Shown one piece after another: positions 44,934 through 53,788 of a stretch of DNA of 64,000 nucleotides. Each line of letters begins with the position of its first letter. Position 1 is the stretch's first letter. The DNA lies in NCBI RefSeq assembly GCF_009674625.1, contig NZ_WKJQ01000001.1, positions 2,294,001 to 2,358,000 on the forward strand. Direction: 5' to 3'. This DNA is from Haloferax marinum. GTDB taxonomy: Archaea; Halobacteriota; Halobacteria; Halobacteriales; Haloferacaceae. Made by a program: the position numbers and the translations under genes. Below the pieces are notes generated by a model that was not told the origin of the DNA, ran no database searches, and worked only from the letters and a program-made list of their open reading frames with translations.

Positions 44934-46226
44934 GTGCTCCACGACGAACGGCTCGCCGATTCGATTGCGGCTCTTAGAGACGACCGGTTGAGTCCCACTG
45001 CGTATGTCGATGAACTCCGGGAACGTACAGGGAGAGTCGAACCGCAGATACACGCATTCGTGTCGGAAGATGGACGCTGGGAACGGGTGTTGGCTGACGC
45101 GGCAGCCCTCGAAGCACGGTTTCCGAACCCCGCAGACCGACCGCCACTCTACGGCGTTCCCATCGGTGTGAAAGACATCTTCCACGTGGATGGGCTCCCG
45201 ACACGTGCAGGGTCGACACTTCCGCCAGCCGTCTTGACCGAACAACAGGGAGAAGCAGTCCAACGAATGCAAGCCGCCGGTGCGCTTGTCATTGGAAAGA
45301 CCGTCACGACGGAGTTTGCCTACTTCGAACCCGGCCCGACTCGAAACCCACACAACACTGCCCACACGCCAGGTGGGTCAAGCAGTGGGTCGGCTGCCGC
45401 AGTCGCGGCGGGTCTCTGCCCGTTCGCATTCGGGTCACAGACTGTCGGGTCGGTCATCAGACCCGCAGCGTTCTGTGGTGTCGTTGGGTTCAAACCAACC
45501 TTCGACCGCATCCCACCGTCGGGGATGATTCAGTTCTCCGAGTCGGTCGATCACGTCGGCCTCTTCACACAGGACACAGAAGGTGCAGAACTCGCAGCAG
45601 CATGCCTCTGTGATGACTGGCGTCACCTGCCGTCACAACGAGAGAAACCAGTTCTGGGGGTGCCTGCAGGTCCGTATCTCGATCAGGTCAGTGCCGAGGG
45701 GCGCCGTGGGTTCGAAACACATCTCGACGCGCTTCGAGACGCAGGCTTCGAGCTCGTGCGTGTGCCGACACTCGAGGATATCGAGGAGATAAACGAGCGT
45801 CACGAGCGACTGAACGCTGCTGAACTCGCGATTGCACACGAAGCGTGGTACGACACTTTCGCAGAGGAATACTCTGAAACGACGCGGTCCCTCATCGAAG
45901 AGGGACAGGCGGTTCCGACGAAGGAGATTGCGCGTGGGAGACAGGGGCGAATCGAACTGCGTGAACGACTCGAAGAGACGATGGTCGACGCTGGAATCGA
46001 CCTCTGGGTCGCACCGTCAGCACCGGGTGCCGCACCAGCGGGCATCGAGACGACTGGTGACCCGGCCATGAACCTCCCGTGGACGCATTCTGGGCTTCCG
46101 ACGATTGCACTCCCCGGGACGACCACCGACGACGGACTCCCTCTGGGTGTGCAATGTGTCGCACCCTTCGGCGCCGACGAACGACTGCTCGATTGGTCAC
46201 ACGAACTGGCAGCAGCTCTCCAGTAA
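44934..46226 (+). CDS. amidase signature family hydrolase
   Basis: The 430-aa protein has the amidase-signature triad: K80 in GVPIGVKDIF, cis-Ser in GGSSSGSAAAVAAG (about 149-151) and nucleophile S173 in GSQTVGSVIRPAAF. It should hydrolyse a carboxamide; GatA is excluded by length and by lack of gatB/gatC neighbours. The GTG start at 44934 gives a conserved-looking beginning. BtpA-like and PfkB-like genes follow, so the substrate may be a nucleoside or sugar amide, which is inference from context. Confidence 0.92.
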   Translation: MLHDERLADSIAALRDDRLSPTAYVDELRERTGRVEPQIHAFVSEDGRWERVLADAAALEARFPNPADRPPLYGVPIGVKDIFHVDGLPTRAGSTLPPAVLTEQQGEAVQRMQAAGALVIGKTVTTEFAYFEPGPTRNPHNTAHTPGGSSSGSAAAVAAGLCPFAFGSQTVGSVIRPAAFCGVVGFKPTFDRIPPSGMIQFSESVDHVGLFTQDTEGAELAAACLCDDWRHLPSQREKPVLGVPAGPYLDQVSAEGRRGFETHLDALRDAGFELVRVPTLEDIEEINERHERLNAAELAIAHEAWYDTFAEEYSETTRSLIEEGQAVPTKEIARGRQGRIELRERLEETMVDAGIDLWVAPSAPGAAPAGIETTGDPAMNLPWTHSGLPTIALPGTTTDDGLPLGVQCVAPFGADERLLDWSHELAAALQ

Positions 46227-46388
46227 CCCGACTCACCCCCCACTCCCGACACGAGCGAGGAATTGTGAGGGCAGTATTCTCGACCACTCCTCTCAGTGTA
46301 AACCGGGTTCTCCTTAGCCGGTGAGACGCAGCGTGCTCGTCGAGCCATCACGGTCGTGTGAGCACATCTGTACGATTAAGTCTCTGGG

Positions 46389-47198
46389 ATGGTCACGCAG
46401 CATATGGATATCTTCAGCACGGACTCCCCCATTATCGGGATGGTACATTTACCGCCCCTCCCAGGTGCCCCTGGATTCGACGGAGACCGACGCGAACTTC
46501 GCACGCGACTTCGTGAGGACGCGGCAGCACTCGAGTCGGGCGGTGTCGATGGGATCATGCTCGAAAACTTCGGTGATGCACCCTTCTATCCAGACCGTGT
46601 GCCTCGACACGTCGTCGCTGATGTCGCAGCACTTGCTGCAACCCTTCGTGAGCACGTCTCGATCCCGTTCGGTGTGAACATCCTCCGGAACGACGTCCAA
46701 AGTGCACTCGGGATTGCCGCTGCGACGGGTGGCACATTTGTCCGTGTGAATGTCCATACTGGTGCTCGTCTTACTGATCAGGGCCTCATCGAGGGAATGG
46801 CCCACCAAACCTTGCGACTCCGTGAGCGGCTCGATGCCGACGTTGCCATTCTTGCTGACATCGACGTGAAACACTCCGCACCACTCGCTGAACGGTCACA
46901 CGACGAGGTGGTTGGCGAACTCGTCGAGCGTGGGGGTGCCGACGGAATCATCGTGAGCGGGACTGGCACCGGCGAAGCGGTCGATACAACCACGCTTGAG
47001 CAGGTGGTTGACTCTCGCGATGCTCGCGGTCTCGACATTCCTGTCTTGATTGGAAGCGGTGTTACGCCCGAAACAGCACCTGACCTGCTCTCAGTCGCCG
47101 ATGGCGCAATCGTCGGAACCGCTCTCAAACACGGTGGCAAGACGACGAATCCCGTCGACGAAGCGGCAGTCGAGCGTCTTGTCGAGTCCGTTCGATAG
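46389..47198 (+). CDS. BtpA/SgcQ family TIM-barrel protein
   Basis: The 269-aa protein has the BtpA family start (PIIGMVHLPPLPGAPGF), VDGIMLENFGDAPFY, IPFGVNILRNDVQSALGIAA, FVRVNVHTGARLTDQGLIEG, ILADIDVKHSAPL and a phosphate-binding-like end (GADGIIVSGTGTGEAVDTTT, VLIGSGVTPETAPDLLS with ADGAIVGTALK). It is a phosphosugar-binding TIM barrel; the reaction is not firmly known. ATG 46404 (MDIFSTDS) is an alternative start five codons in. The PfkB kinase gene converges on it with a 15-bp gap. Confidence 0.92.
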   Translation: MVTQHMDIFSTDSPIIGMVHLPPLPGAPGFDGDRRELRTRLREDAAALESGGVDGIMLENFGDAPFYPDRVPRHVVADVAALAATLREHVSIPFGVNILRNDVQSALGIAAATGGTFVRVNVHTGARLTDQGLIEGMAHQTLRLRERLDADVAILADIDVKHSAPLAERSHDEVVGELVERGGADGIIVSGTGTGEAVDTTTLEQVVDSRDARGLDIPVLIGSGVTPETAPDLLSVADGAIVGTALKHGGKTTNPVDEAAVERLVESVR

Positions 47199-47213
47199 AA
47201 CCCATTTTCTCCC

Positions 47214-48143
47214 TTAGTGCGTCTCCACGAACTCCCGAACATCGGATTTGGATGGGAGATATCCACGTGCACCCATCGCAGTACAGTTGAGTGCGGCCGT
47301 GGCTGCGGCAAACCGTCCGGCGTCCCGTGTTGAATAGTCACCGAGTAACCATGTATGGATGAGCCCCGCCGTGAAGGTGTCGCCGGCGCCGGTCGTATCG
47401 TTCACATCGACATCGAAGGCGGGAATCTCGTGAACTGTGTCACCCTCGAGAAGGAGTGCCCCATCGCTCCCCTGTGTAAGCGCAGCACGTGAGACCCCTC
47501 GTTGGGTGAGCGTTGCGATGACCTCGTCGGGGCCGCCACCGAAATACGAGCGCGCAGCGACCTCGCCGACTACGAATAAATCGACGACAGAGAGCAGTCG
47601 GTCGATCGTTTCGGGTGCTGTCCCCCGCCCTTCAAGTTCCGAAAGCGGCCCAGCGAGGTCGAATACGAGTGTCGAAATCTCACCACGTTCACGAGCGGTC
47701 ACGAGCCTCAAGACCGCTTCGTCGGGAGCGTAGGCACTGGTGAATACGACACTGGCATCACTCGCATACTCGATATCGCGCTCGTCGAGGCGAAGGTTTG
47801 GCACGCTCTGGCCGCCAGCGACAATCATTCGTTCTCCGTCTGGCCCCCGCAGAATCAACGTGTACGATGATTCTTCGGACCCGATTTGGATTCGGGTGCA
47901 GTCAATATCGCGTGCTTGGAGGTCAGTCTCGATTTCGGCGGCGACGTCTCTCCCGATACGTGAGATTACCCCTGTCTTGTTCCCAAATTCAGCGAGTCCA
48001 GACGCTACGTTTGCAGCGACACCACCCACATCGGTCGTGTGTTCACGGGCGAATGCACCGCCGTCGGGTTTCGGCAGGTTCGAGAGAGAATAGATGTGAT
48101 CTATGACAGCACTGCCGACCGTCACGACATCGAGCGACGACAT
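47214..48143 (-). CDS. PfkB family carbohydrate/nucleoside kinase
   Basis: The 309-aa protein has the ribokinase plan: VVTVGSAVIDHIYSLSNLPK, the substrate-binding GGVAANVASGLAEFG, RIGRDVAAEIETDL and the anion-hole signature DVNDTTGAGDTFTAG, whose last Asp is the catalytic base. It should phosphorylate a sugar, sugar amine or nucleoside with ATP. It lies opposite the BtpA-like gene and near the amidase, so a small salvage or catabolic pathway is likely; substrate is undetermined. Confidence 0.93.
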   Translation of the reverse strand: MSSLDVVTVGSAVIDHIYSLSNLPKPDGGAFAREHTTDVGGVAANVASGLAEFGNKTGVISRIGRDVAAEIETDLQARDIDCTRIQIGSEESSYTLILRGPDGERMIVAGGQSVPNLRLDERDIEYASDASVVFTSAYAPDEAVLRLVTARERGEISTLVFDLAGPLSELEGRGTAPETIDRLLSVVDLFVVGEVAARSYFGGGPDEVIATLTQRGVSRAALTQGSDGALLLEGDTVHEIPAFDVDVNDTTGAGDTFTAGLIHTWLLGDYSTRDAGRFAAATAALNCTAMGARGYLPSKSDVREFVETH

Positions 48144-48353
48144 TACGTCTACTCGGTTTTCGTGCGTCTTGAACGTACAGGGGTCATCGTATCCTCACGT
48201 TTATTGGAAGTCGCTCGCCGGTCAGTGCGTGTGCTTGGTCATTGACGACTAATTTTCATCCGTGGGGATAACTGTGGACGCTAACCGATATCCTTGACAA
48301 ACTGACAGTCTTCTCTCATGGAACTTTATCTGTTTATATGTTGATTGATTGAT

Positions 48354-49178
48354 ATGGGTTCGAACAATCCAACACGGCGAAGAATTCTCAAGCTCGGTGG
48401 AATCGCACTCGGTGCAGCAGTTGTTCCGTTCTCAGCAACGTCAGCGCTCGCTGCTAGCCCAAACGCTCGATTCAGCCTCGACTTCAGTACAGCCGCAGAC
48501 GCAGAGGCAAACACTCCGCCGAGCGCAGGCTGGGTCACAGATCGGACCGAGCCAACAGCGTGGACGACAGACCAGGGACGGCTTCGAATCGACATCGACG
48601 AGACAGGTGACATCACAGGCTTCTACGCATACCAGGGTAAGAAGTACCAGGACGCCAACGGCACGTACTGGAATGCGGGGACCGGGTCGCGTCTCTCGTA
48701 TCGATTCTACATCGACCCGGACTGGGAAACCGACGGCGTCGAGCAACAAACAGGTGTCTGGCCCGTGCTCGGAACCGCTGACGGAAACATCAGTGCTTAC
48801 CCGATTATGGCGTACGTCGACAGCGACGCCAGCGACACGGACGAAGCAAAGTTCCGTTCGTTCGTCTACCGAACTGACTCTGAGGGGACGGTCGTTGGGG
48901 AGTGGGTCGACATCCCTCTCTCGAAGAAACTCGGCATCGATCCCGACGAAGGTGGCTGGGTCGACGTAGAATGCCAGCTCCAGCAGATCAACGAGGGAGC
49001 GGCAGTAAAGTGGCGCATCAACAACACACTCGTCCTCGACGAGCGTGGTTACAATGTCACTGCGCCCAGTGCGCAGTTCCTCGAAGTCATCGTCAACAGT
49101 GTGAATTACGGCGTCGAGCAGTCGTACTACTACGACGACTTCGAACTCACCGAACCAGGTGCAGCGAAGAATCGGTGA
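48354..49178 (+). CDS. Tat-exported protein, possible lectin/lyase-like fold
   Basis: ATG 48354 begins a 274-aa protein with a Tat signal (PTRRRILKLGGIALGAAVVP) and cleavage after SALA-AS. The mature part is a beta-rich domain (FSLDFSTAADAEA, GRLRIDIDETGDITGFYAYQ, SRLSYRFYIDPDWETDG, DVECQLQQINEGAAVKWRIN, YYYDDFELTEP) with the jelly-roll look of LamG or polysaccharide-lyase-type folds. No catalytic residues can be named. TTTATATG just upstream is a possible promoter element. Confidence 0.75.
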   Translation: MGSNNPTRRRILKLGGIALGAAVVPFSATSALAASPNARFSLDFSTAADAEANTPPSAGWVTDRTEPTAWTTDQGRLRIDIDETGDITGFYAYQGKKYQDANGTYWNAGTGSRLSYRFYIDPDWETDGVEQQTGVWPVLGTADGNISAYPIMAYVDSDASDTDEAKFRSFVYRTDSEGTVVGEWVDIPLSKKLGIDPDEGGWVDVECQLQQINEGAAVKWRINNTLVLDERGYNVTAPSAQFLEVIVNSVNYGVEQSYYYDDFELTEPGAAKNR

Positions 49179-49221
49179 GATTGCTTACCAGGTCAGGCCT
49201 CGGTTAGAGAGCGACTTGGAG

Positions 49222-49833
49222 TACACCCACACGAACTCCCGCAATAACACACCCGGTCACGATCGCTGACCCACCATAGAACAACCATCGCATGGGTACT
49301 GGAGAGACCCCCACCGTCGACACCTATCCTTCTGGTCGAGAGCAACACTCGAAAGCGGGCGAGAGCGCCGTCAACGTGGGGGTGTGAGCGTGGTCGTCAT
49401 CAGTGAAACGAGGGCCGAAAAGAGGAGTGCACAGGCATTGATGTGTGTGCAAAGCGGGCCATTCGACGAAACCGGAAACAGGCGATACACACCCTGTACA
49501 ATGGGATGTACAGGGGATGCGAGAAAGGAGATCGCTGTCGCGAACCGGATATACGGCGGGAGCATCGAAATATTGGAAGTCGGTCACAACGTGATAACGC
49601 GGGTATGAGGGCTACTGAGACGTGAACGCACGAGAATCGATGCGGTGTGAACAGGGTGACCGACGAGACCGAGAAGATGATTCTACACCCACGACGCGTC
49701 ACACTCGCGTACACCCTTGCGGGAAACAGGCGTGTGTGTACACCCCTGATATCTGTGGGTGTAGCGGGTGTGACTGTGAATACACTCTCGTGTGAAGGGT
49801 GTAGAAACCCGGCCAAAAATGCGCGAGGGTGTA
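49222..49833. repeat. iteron-like TACACCC/GGGTGTA heptamers before the replication gene
   Basis: TACACCC occurs at 49222, 49684, 49710 and 49739, and its reverse complement GGGTGTA at 49757, 49797 and 49827, with a GGGTGTG variant at 49766. Seven lie within 150 bp just before ATG 49882. In a 703-bp gene-free spacer ahead of a PrimPol-type gene this looks like a plasmid replication origin. Confidence 0.6.
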
Positions 49834-49881
49834 GGAGCACGAAACACCTACGACCCCCCACGCCAGACACCAGCACAAGCG

Positions 49882-51141
49882 ATGACGCCACCACTCCCAA
49901 CACGAAACACACTCCCGGATGACCTCTGTGACCGAGCCCAGTGGGTGGGGTGGCGCAAACAGACACGAGGCGGAGATGAAACGAAGGTTCCACTGGACGT
50001 GAACGGTGGCTATGCTTCGGCAACTGACGCCACGACGTGGACAGACTTCGACGAGGCGCTCGCCTATGCACGCAACGGGCCAGCGGATGGTGTGGGATTT
50101 GTATTCACCGAAGACGACCCCTACGTGGGCGTCGACCTCGACAAGTGTCGCAACAGCGAGACGGGTGGGACAGAAAACTGGGCACAGATGATCATCGACC
50201 GTCTGGACTCCTACACAGAGGTCAGCCCCTCGGGAACGGGCTACCACATCATCGTCCGAGGAGAGCTCCCCCCAACCGGGAACCGGACAGGCAATCTTGA
50301 ACTCTACGCACACTCACGCTTCTTCACCGTGACGGGTGATCACGTCGACGACACACCTCTCGACGTGGTTGACCGGACAGACGAACTCACCGCGATACAC
50401 AGTGCGTACTTCGAGACACCAGACAACGTGGCGACCAACGAACCACCCGAGACGACGACAAGGGTGACGCAGACACCCGGCGAAGACATCGCACCCACGG
50501 GCAACGACCTGACAGACGAAGACGTCATTGAGCGGGCGTCGAACGCGGCGAACGGACTAAAATTCAGTCACCTATGGAAAGGCGACACGAGCGCGTACGA
50601 CAGTCACTCAGAAGCCGACATGGCGCTGTGCTCAATGCTCGCCTTTTGGACTGGGGGCGATGCAGCACAGATGGACCGCGTGTTTCGAAACTCAGGGCTG
50701 TATCGAGACAAATGGGACGACGTTCATTTCTCGGATGGCTCGACCTACGGTGAGAAAACTATTGAACGAGCAATTACAGGGACGACCGAATATTACGACC
50801 CATCGCAATGGTCGAGTGCCGTGCGTCGGTCGACGACGCGACAGAATGAGTCACGACGCGGTGAAGGAGATAACACATCTGCCAACGTGAGAACTGGAGC
50901 CAATCGGCCCGAGCGGGACCACACCGTCGCACCAGTTGAGTCACCAGCACAGAATACGGAACACCTCGAACGGCTCAAAGACCTCCAGACACATCTGGAA
51001 TCGGTGATTGCTGAGAACGAGCGGTTACAAGGGGAGTTAGAAGACGAACGCGAACGGCGACGTGAATTGGAAGCTCAACTGGCAGATAGAGATGAGGAAG
51101 ATGGCAGTGGGTGGTCGCTGTTTGGGTGGTTCCGGTCGTAG
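49882..51141 (+). CDS. PrimPol / NrS-1 polymerase-like replication protein
   Basis: I start this 419-aa protein at ATG 49882 (MTPPLPTRNT); a longer frame begins at 49792. The N-terminal part shows WVGWRKQTRG, then GVGFVFTEDDPYVGVDLDKC with D85 and D87 as metal ligands, and SPSGTGYHIIVRG, the archaeo-eukaryotic primase-polymerase fold. After a linker comes SHSEADMALCSMLAFWTGGD to GEKTIERAITG, the helical module seen in NrS-1-like polymerases and haloarchaeal plasmid proteins. The end is a coiled coil plus WSLFGWFRS. It probably starts replication of this element. Confidence 0.88.
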   Translation: MTPPLPTRNTLPDDLCDRAQWVGWRKQTRGGDETKVPLDVNGGYASATDATTWTDFDEALAYARNGPADGVGFVFTEDDPYVGVDLDKCRNSETGGTENWAQMIIDRLDSYTEVSPSGTGYHIIVRGELPPTGNRTGNLELYAHSRFFTVTGDHVDDTPLDVVDRTDELTAIHSAYFETPDNVATNEPPETTTRVTQTPGEDIAPTGNDLTDEDVIERASNAANGLKFSHLWKGDTSAYDSHSEADMALCSMLAFWTGGDAAQMDRVFRNSGLYRDKWDDVHFSDGSTYGEKTIERAITGTTEYYDPSQWSSAVRRSTTRQNESRRGEGDNTSANVRTGANRPERDHTVAPVESPAQNTEHLERLKDLQTHLESVIAENERLQGELEDERERRRELEAQLADRDEEDGSGWSLFGWFRS

Positions 51142-51394
51142 TCACGGACACGTGGCGTGTACGTCGGGTTCAGAGTGAGGTGCGTCGTCTCAGCTAAAAG
51201 CCACCGCGGCGACCACTCAAGGGTCTCCGTGTGCTCCTCGGTCTCCGGCCTGCGGTGCTACGGTCGGCCGTCTTCGCGCTCGCCGCGGCCCCTTTCAGTC
51301 CCACCCGGTTTGTACAGACGTGTCGACGCTCCCGGAATGTGTAGTATATTCCCCGAGCAGTAATTATATTGCGCACAAACACATATTGATGCGC

Positions 51395-51922
51395 ATGACA
51401 GAGAACGCACGTCGTGGCCCACCACCTGAAGATTTCTCAGCAGCGCTCGGTGAGCGTCTGGATAACGCTCCAGCGGACGAGCGGGTCTATCGGGTGGCGC
51501 TTGAGTTGACCGACCCAACGCGTGTTTCTGATATTGCAGCGCGGGCAGAGTGTTCAAAGAATGCTGCACGACGGCATCTCAACCGGCTCGCAGACATTGG
51601 GGTGTTGACGAAGGTCACCGAGAATCCTGCGACGTTCGAGCGAAACGAGTCATACTTCGCGTGGAGAAGAAAGAACCGTCTCATGGAGTTGAGTGAGCGT
51701 GAGTATAAGCGACGCCTTGGCGAACTCCTCTCAGAAGATGAGGGCTACCGCGAGACGTACGGAGTCGACAGCCCAGACAACCTTGACCCACTAGAGTATC
51801 ACGACTATGGAGACTCAGAACAGGTCTGGCTTGATATCTCCAACTGGGAGGCGATTCGAACAGAGATTCGAGCGCTTCGCCAGGCAAAGCACGATACCTC
51901 ACCAGGAGAAGGTCTCGTCTAA
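51395..51922 (+). CDS. HTH protein (DUF7342-like), probable antitoxin/regulator
   Basis: The 175-aa protein has an HTH at about 30-85 (RVSDIAARAECSKNAARRHL then NRLADIGVLTKV) and a helical C-terminal half ending LRQAKHDTSPGEGLV. ATG 51395 or the ATG two codons earlier (51389) follows TAATTATATT at leaderless distance. The next gene starts 2 bp after its stop. The pair looks like haloarchaeal two-gene toxin-antitoxin operons in which the DNA-binding member comes first. Confidence 0.82.
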   Translation: MTENARRGPPPEDFSAALGERLDNAPADERVYRVALELTDPTRVSDIAARAECSKNAARRHLNRLADIGVLTKVTENPATFERNESYFAWRRKNRLMELSEREYKRRLGELLSEDEGYRETYGVDSPDNLDPLEYHDYGDSEQVWLDISNWEAIRTEIRALRQAKHDTSPGEGLV

Positions 51923-51924
51923 AC

Positions 51925-52365
51925 GTGGACACCGACCGTACAAAACGAACACCGAATCGCGCGCTACTTCGAGAACTGGCATCGGTTCTCAGTGCCGAAA
52001 CCTGGGTGGCTACCGTCTCGGTGTTCCCTTCGAATCGCCCTGATTCGCTCGTAGTTTCGCTTCTCGATGAATACTATCCAGATGCCAATATCTCAGAAGC
52101 CTACATTGAGGTACAGTCATACACCAACGGTGACTTCCACATTACGTACATCGAATCACACCACGGTGAGCAATGGATGTGTCGTTGGGACAGACACGAC
52201 AGCGATGACTACATCCGTGACCATTTCCACGAACCACCAACTGCGGGGCATGATGACGCCGTAAACAAGGAGTATCCAGGTGACTTATTGCGCGTTGTAT
52301 CGGACGTCGTTGCACCGTGGGTCTACAAACGGATGGGCGAGGTTTGGGATGAGTACAACGCGTGA
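51925..52365 (+). CDS. TumE/DUF6516-like protein, candidate toxin
   Basis: This 146-aa protein starts with GTG two bases after the HTH gene. It has an acidic beta-rich start (TWVATVSVFPSNRPDSLVVS), then YIEVQSYTNGDFHITYIESH, the MCRWDRHDSDDYIRDHFHEP core and a final helix (LLRVVSDVVAPWVYKRMGEV). The WDxH...HxH pattern with a C-terminal helix resembles DUF6516/TumE toxins. Coupling to the upstream HTH gene supports a toxin-antitoxin pair. Activity and target are not shown. Confidence 0.7.
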   Translation: MDTDRTKRTPNRALLRELASVLSAETWVATVSVFPSNRPDSLVVSLLDEYYPDANISEAYIEVQSYTNGDFHITYIESHHGEQWMCRWDRHDSDDYIRDHFHEPPTAGHDDAVNKEYPGDLLRVVSDVVAPWVYKRMGEVWDEYNA

Positions 52366-52386
52366 CAGTTGTGCTTTCTTACTTTT

Positions 52387-52636
52387 GCAATTCCTGTAAC
52401 GTCCGCATCTCTGTAAACCCAGGCTGGTGAATCTTGAACGACGACGGCGGTGAGTTCGAACTGTACGTCTTCTCAACCCTCGAATGTCCCTCGTTGGGTT
52501 CATTGAGCGCGCCCAACACCTCGTGAGCGTCGCTTCCATCTTCTCGTAGTTCCCGGGAACAGCAGTCAGAACGTCGTGGCTCGAACGTTCGCCTTCGAGC
52601 GTAACGACGATTTCTCTATCCTCGTTGAGGCAAGTA
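52387..52636 (-). pseudogene. decayed copy of the C-terminal end of the coupling ATPase gene
   Basis: 52391-52545 matches 55862-56003 very closely (the first 80 bp nearly identical), then about 50 bp are missing, then 52550-52632 matches 56057-56143 with more changes. The frame is interrupted and no start exists, so it is a remnant, 3.3 kb from its intact relative and in the same orientation. It encodes fragments of the PD-(D/E)XK-like module. Confidence 0.85.
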
Positions 52637-52717
52637 TGTTACGGCGATTCTGAATATCTTTTCAACATATATGTGTAGAAAATTTGATTTGTATGTCTGA
52701 ACAACATATGGCCGTAT

Positions 52718-53779
52718 ATGACGAACGGAAAAGTGCAACGTCGGTCGTTCCTGTATCTCTGTGGCACTATCGCACTTGCAGGGTGTACAGATGACCTTCC
52801 AGATAGTGAGGGAGTGCTGACCGAACAAGAATTTAAAGCTCGAATAAACGCTCTTGGCGTCGAATCTGCGACAGTCAAATCTAACCGTGAGATAGACCTC
52901 CTCAGTCGCGATGGAAAAGAAGCCACTATCCAACTCCATTCGGGCGGAAACACGTATTTCATAACAGAAGAGGATGGAAGCGTGCGACGATACAAACTCG
53001 AAGTGGAAACGCTCGAAGCGACTGTGACGAGCACAAGCCAGCAATCAAACACTGAACGACAGCTAGTAGCCCCACAGCTACGGTCATTGGAAACCCCAGA
53101 TCGAGAACGTCAGTTGGCAGCATCCCATCCGCGCGTGAAAAGAGCGAAGCAGATCGAACCGGACGTTTACGAGCTTGAGCTAGAGACAGAAAGACAAGAA
53201 ACCGCAGCTCAAGCCTTCGGTATCATTGAAACATTCAAACTCATTATTTGGGGATTAGAGCTCGTCGTTGCCGTCCTTGAATTTCTCACGGGCGTGAATA
53301 CTGGCGACCAAATCTGGAGTATACTGATTGGTCTTCTACAGGAATACTCCCTCACGAGTCTCGGAACCGAAACCACGGCAGATGGTACAGCTCAGACAAC
53401 AGAGTCGTCCACGGTGGAAGAGAGTGTGTCAACTGCTCCCGTGGTTGAGATGGGTGATTTGGCATTCGAACCGCCAATACTGGCTGTTGAGCCAGGAACA
53501 ACGGTCCAGTGGGTGAACAGAGATAGTTTCTCGCACACAGTCACAAGCACTCAGTTCCATGACAACGCAGAGCCGTGGAATTTCAATATGGAGGTTCTGG
53601 CGGGCGAATCTGTCTCATATACGTTTACTCAGCCCGGGGTGTACCAGTATTACTGTGGGGTTCACGGCGAGAATACGATGTGTGGTGCCGTGCTTGTCGG
53701 CGATGTCTCACTGACCGGTACTTTACCCTGTGAAAGCAGTGAAGTGGACTCCAGTCACTCCAGTGGATTACTTGAGTGA
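52718..53779 (+). CDS. Tat lipoprotein with C-terminal cupredoxin (halocyanin-like) domain
   Basis: The 353-aa protein begins with a Tat/lipobox leader (QRRSFLYLCGTIALAGC). A domain of about 130 residues follows, then a hydrophobic segment (FGIIETFKLIIWGLELVVAV), then at 245-335 a type I copper domain: VQWVNRDSFSHTVTSTQF, with ligands His in SHT, Cys and His in YYCGVHG and Met in NTMCG. It resembles halocyanins but sits in the mobile region rather than near respiratory genes. An electron-carrier or copper-binding surface role is likely. It converges with the next gene, 9 bp apart. Confidence 0.85.
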   Translation: MTNGKVQRRSFLYLCGTIALAGCTDDLPDSEGVLTEQEFKARINALGVESATVKSNREIDLLSRDGKEATIQLHSGGNTYFITEEDGSVRRYKLEVETLEATVTSTSQQSNTERQLVAPQLRSLETPDRERQLAASHPRVKRAKQIEPDVYELELETERQETAAQAFGIIETFKLIIWGLELVVAVLEFLTGVNTGDQIWSILIGLLQEYSLTSLGTETTADGTAQTTESSTVEESVSTAPVVEMGDLAFEPPILAVEPGTTVQWVNRDSFSHTVTSTQFHDNAEPWNFNMEVLAGESVSYTFTQPGVYQYYCGVHGENTMCGAVLVGDVSLTGTLPCESSEVDSSHSSGLLE

Positions 53780-53788
53780 GATTCGTTG

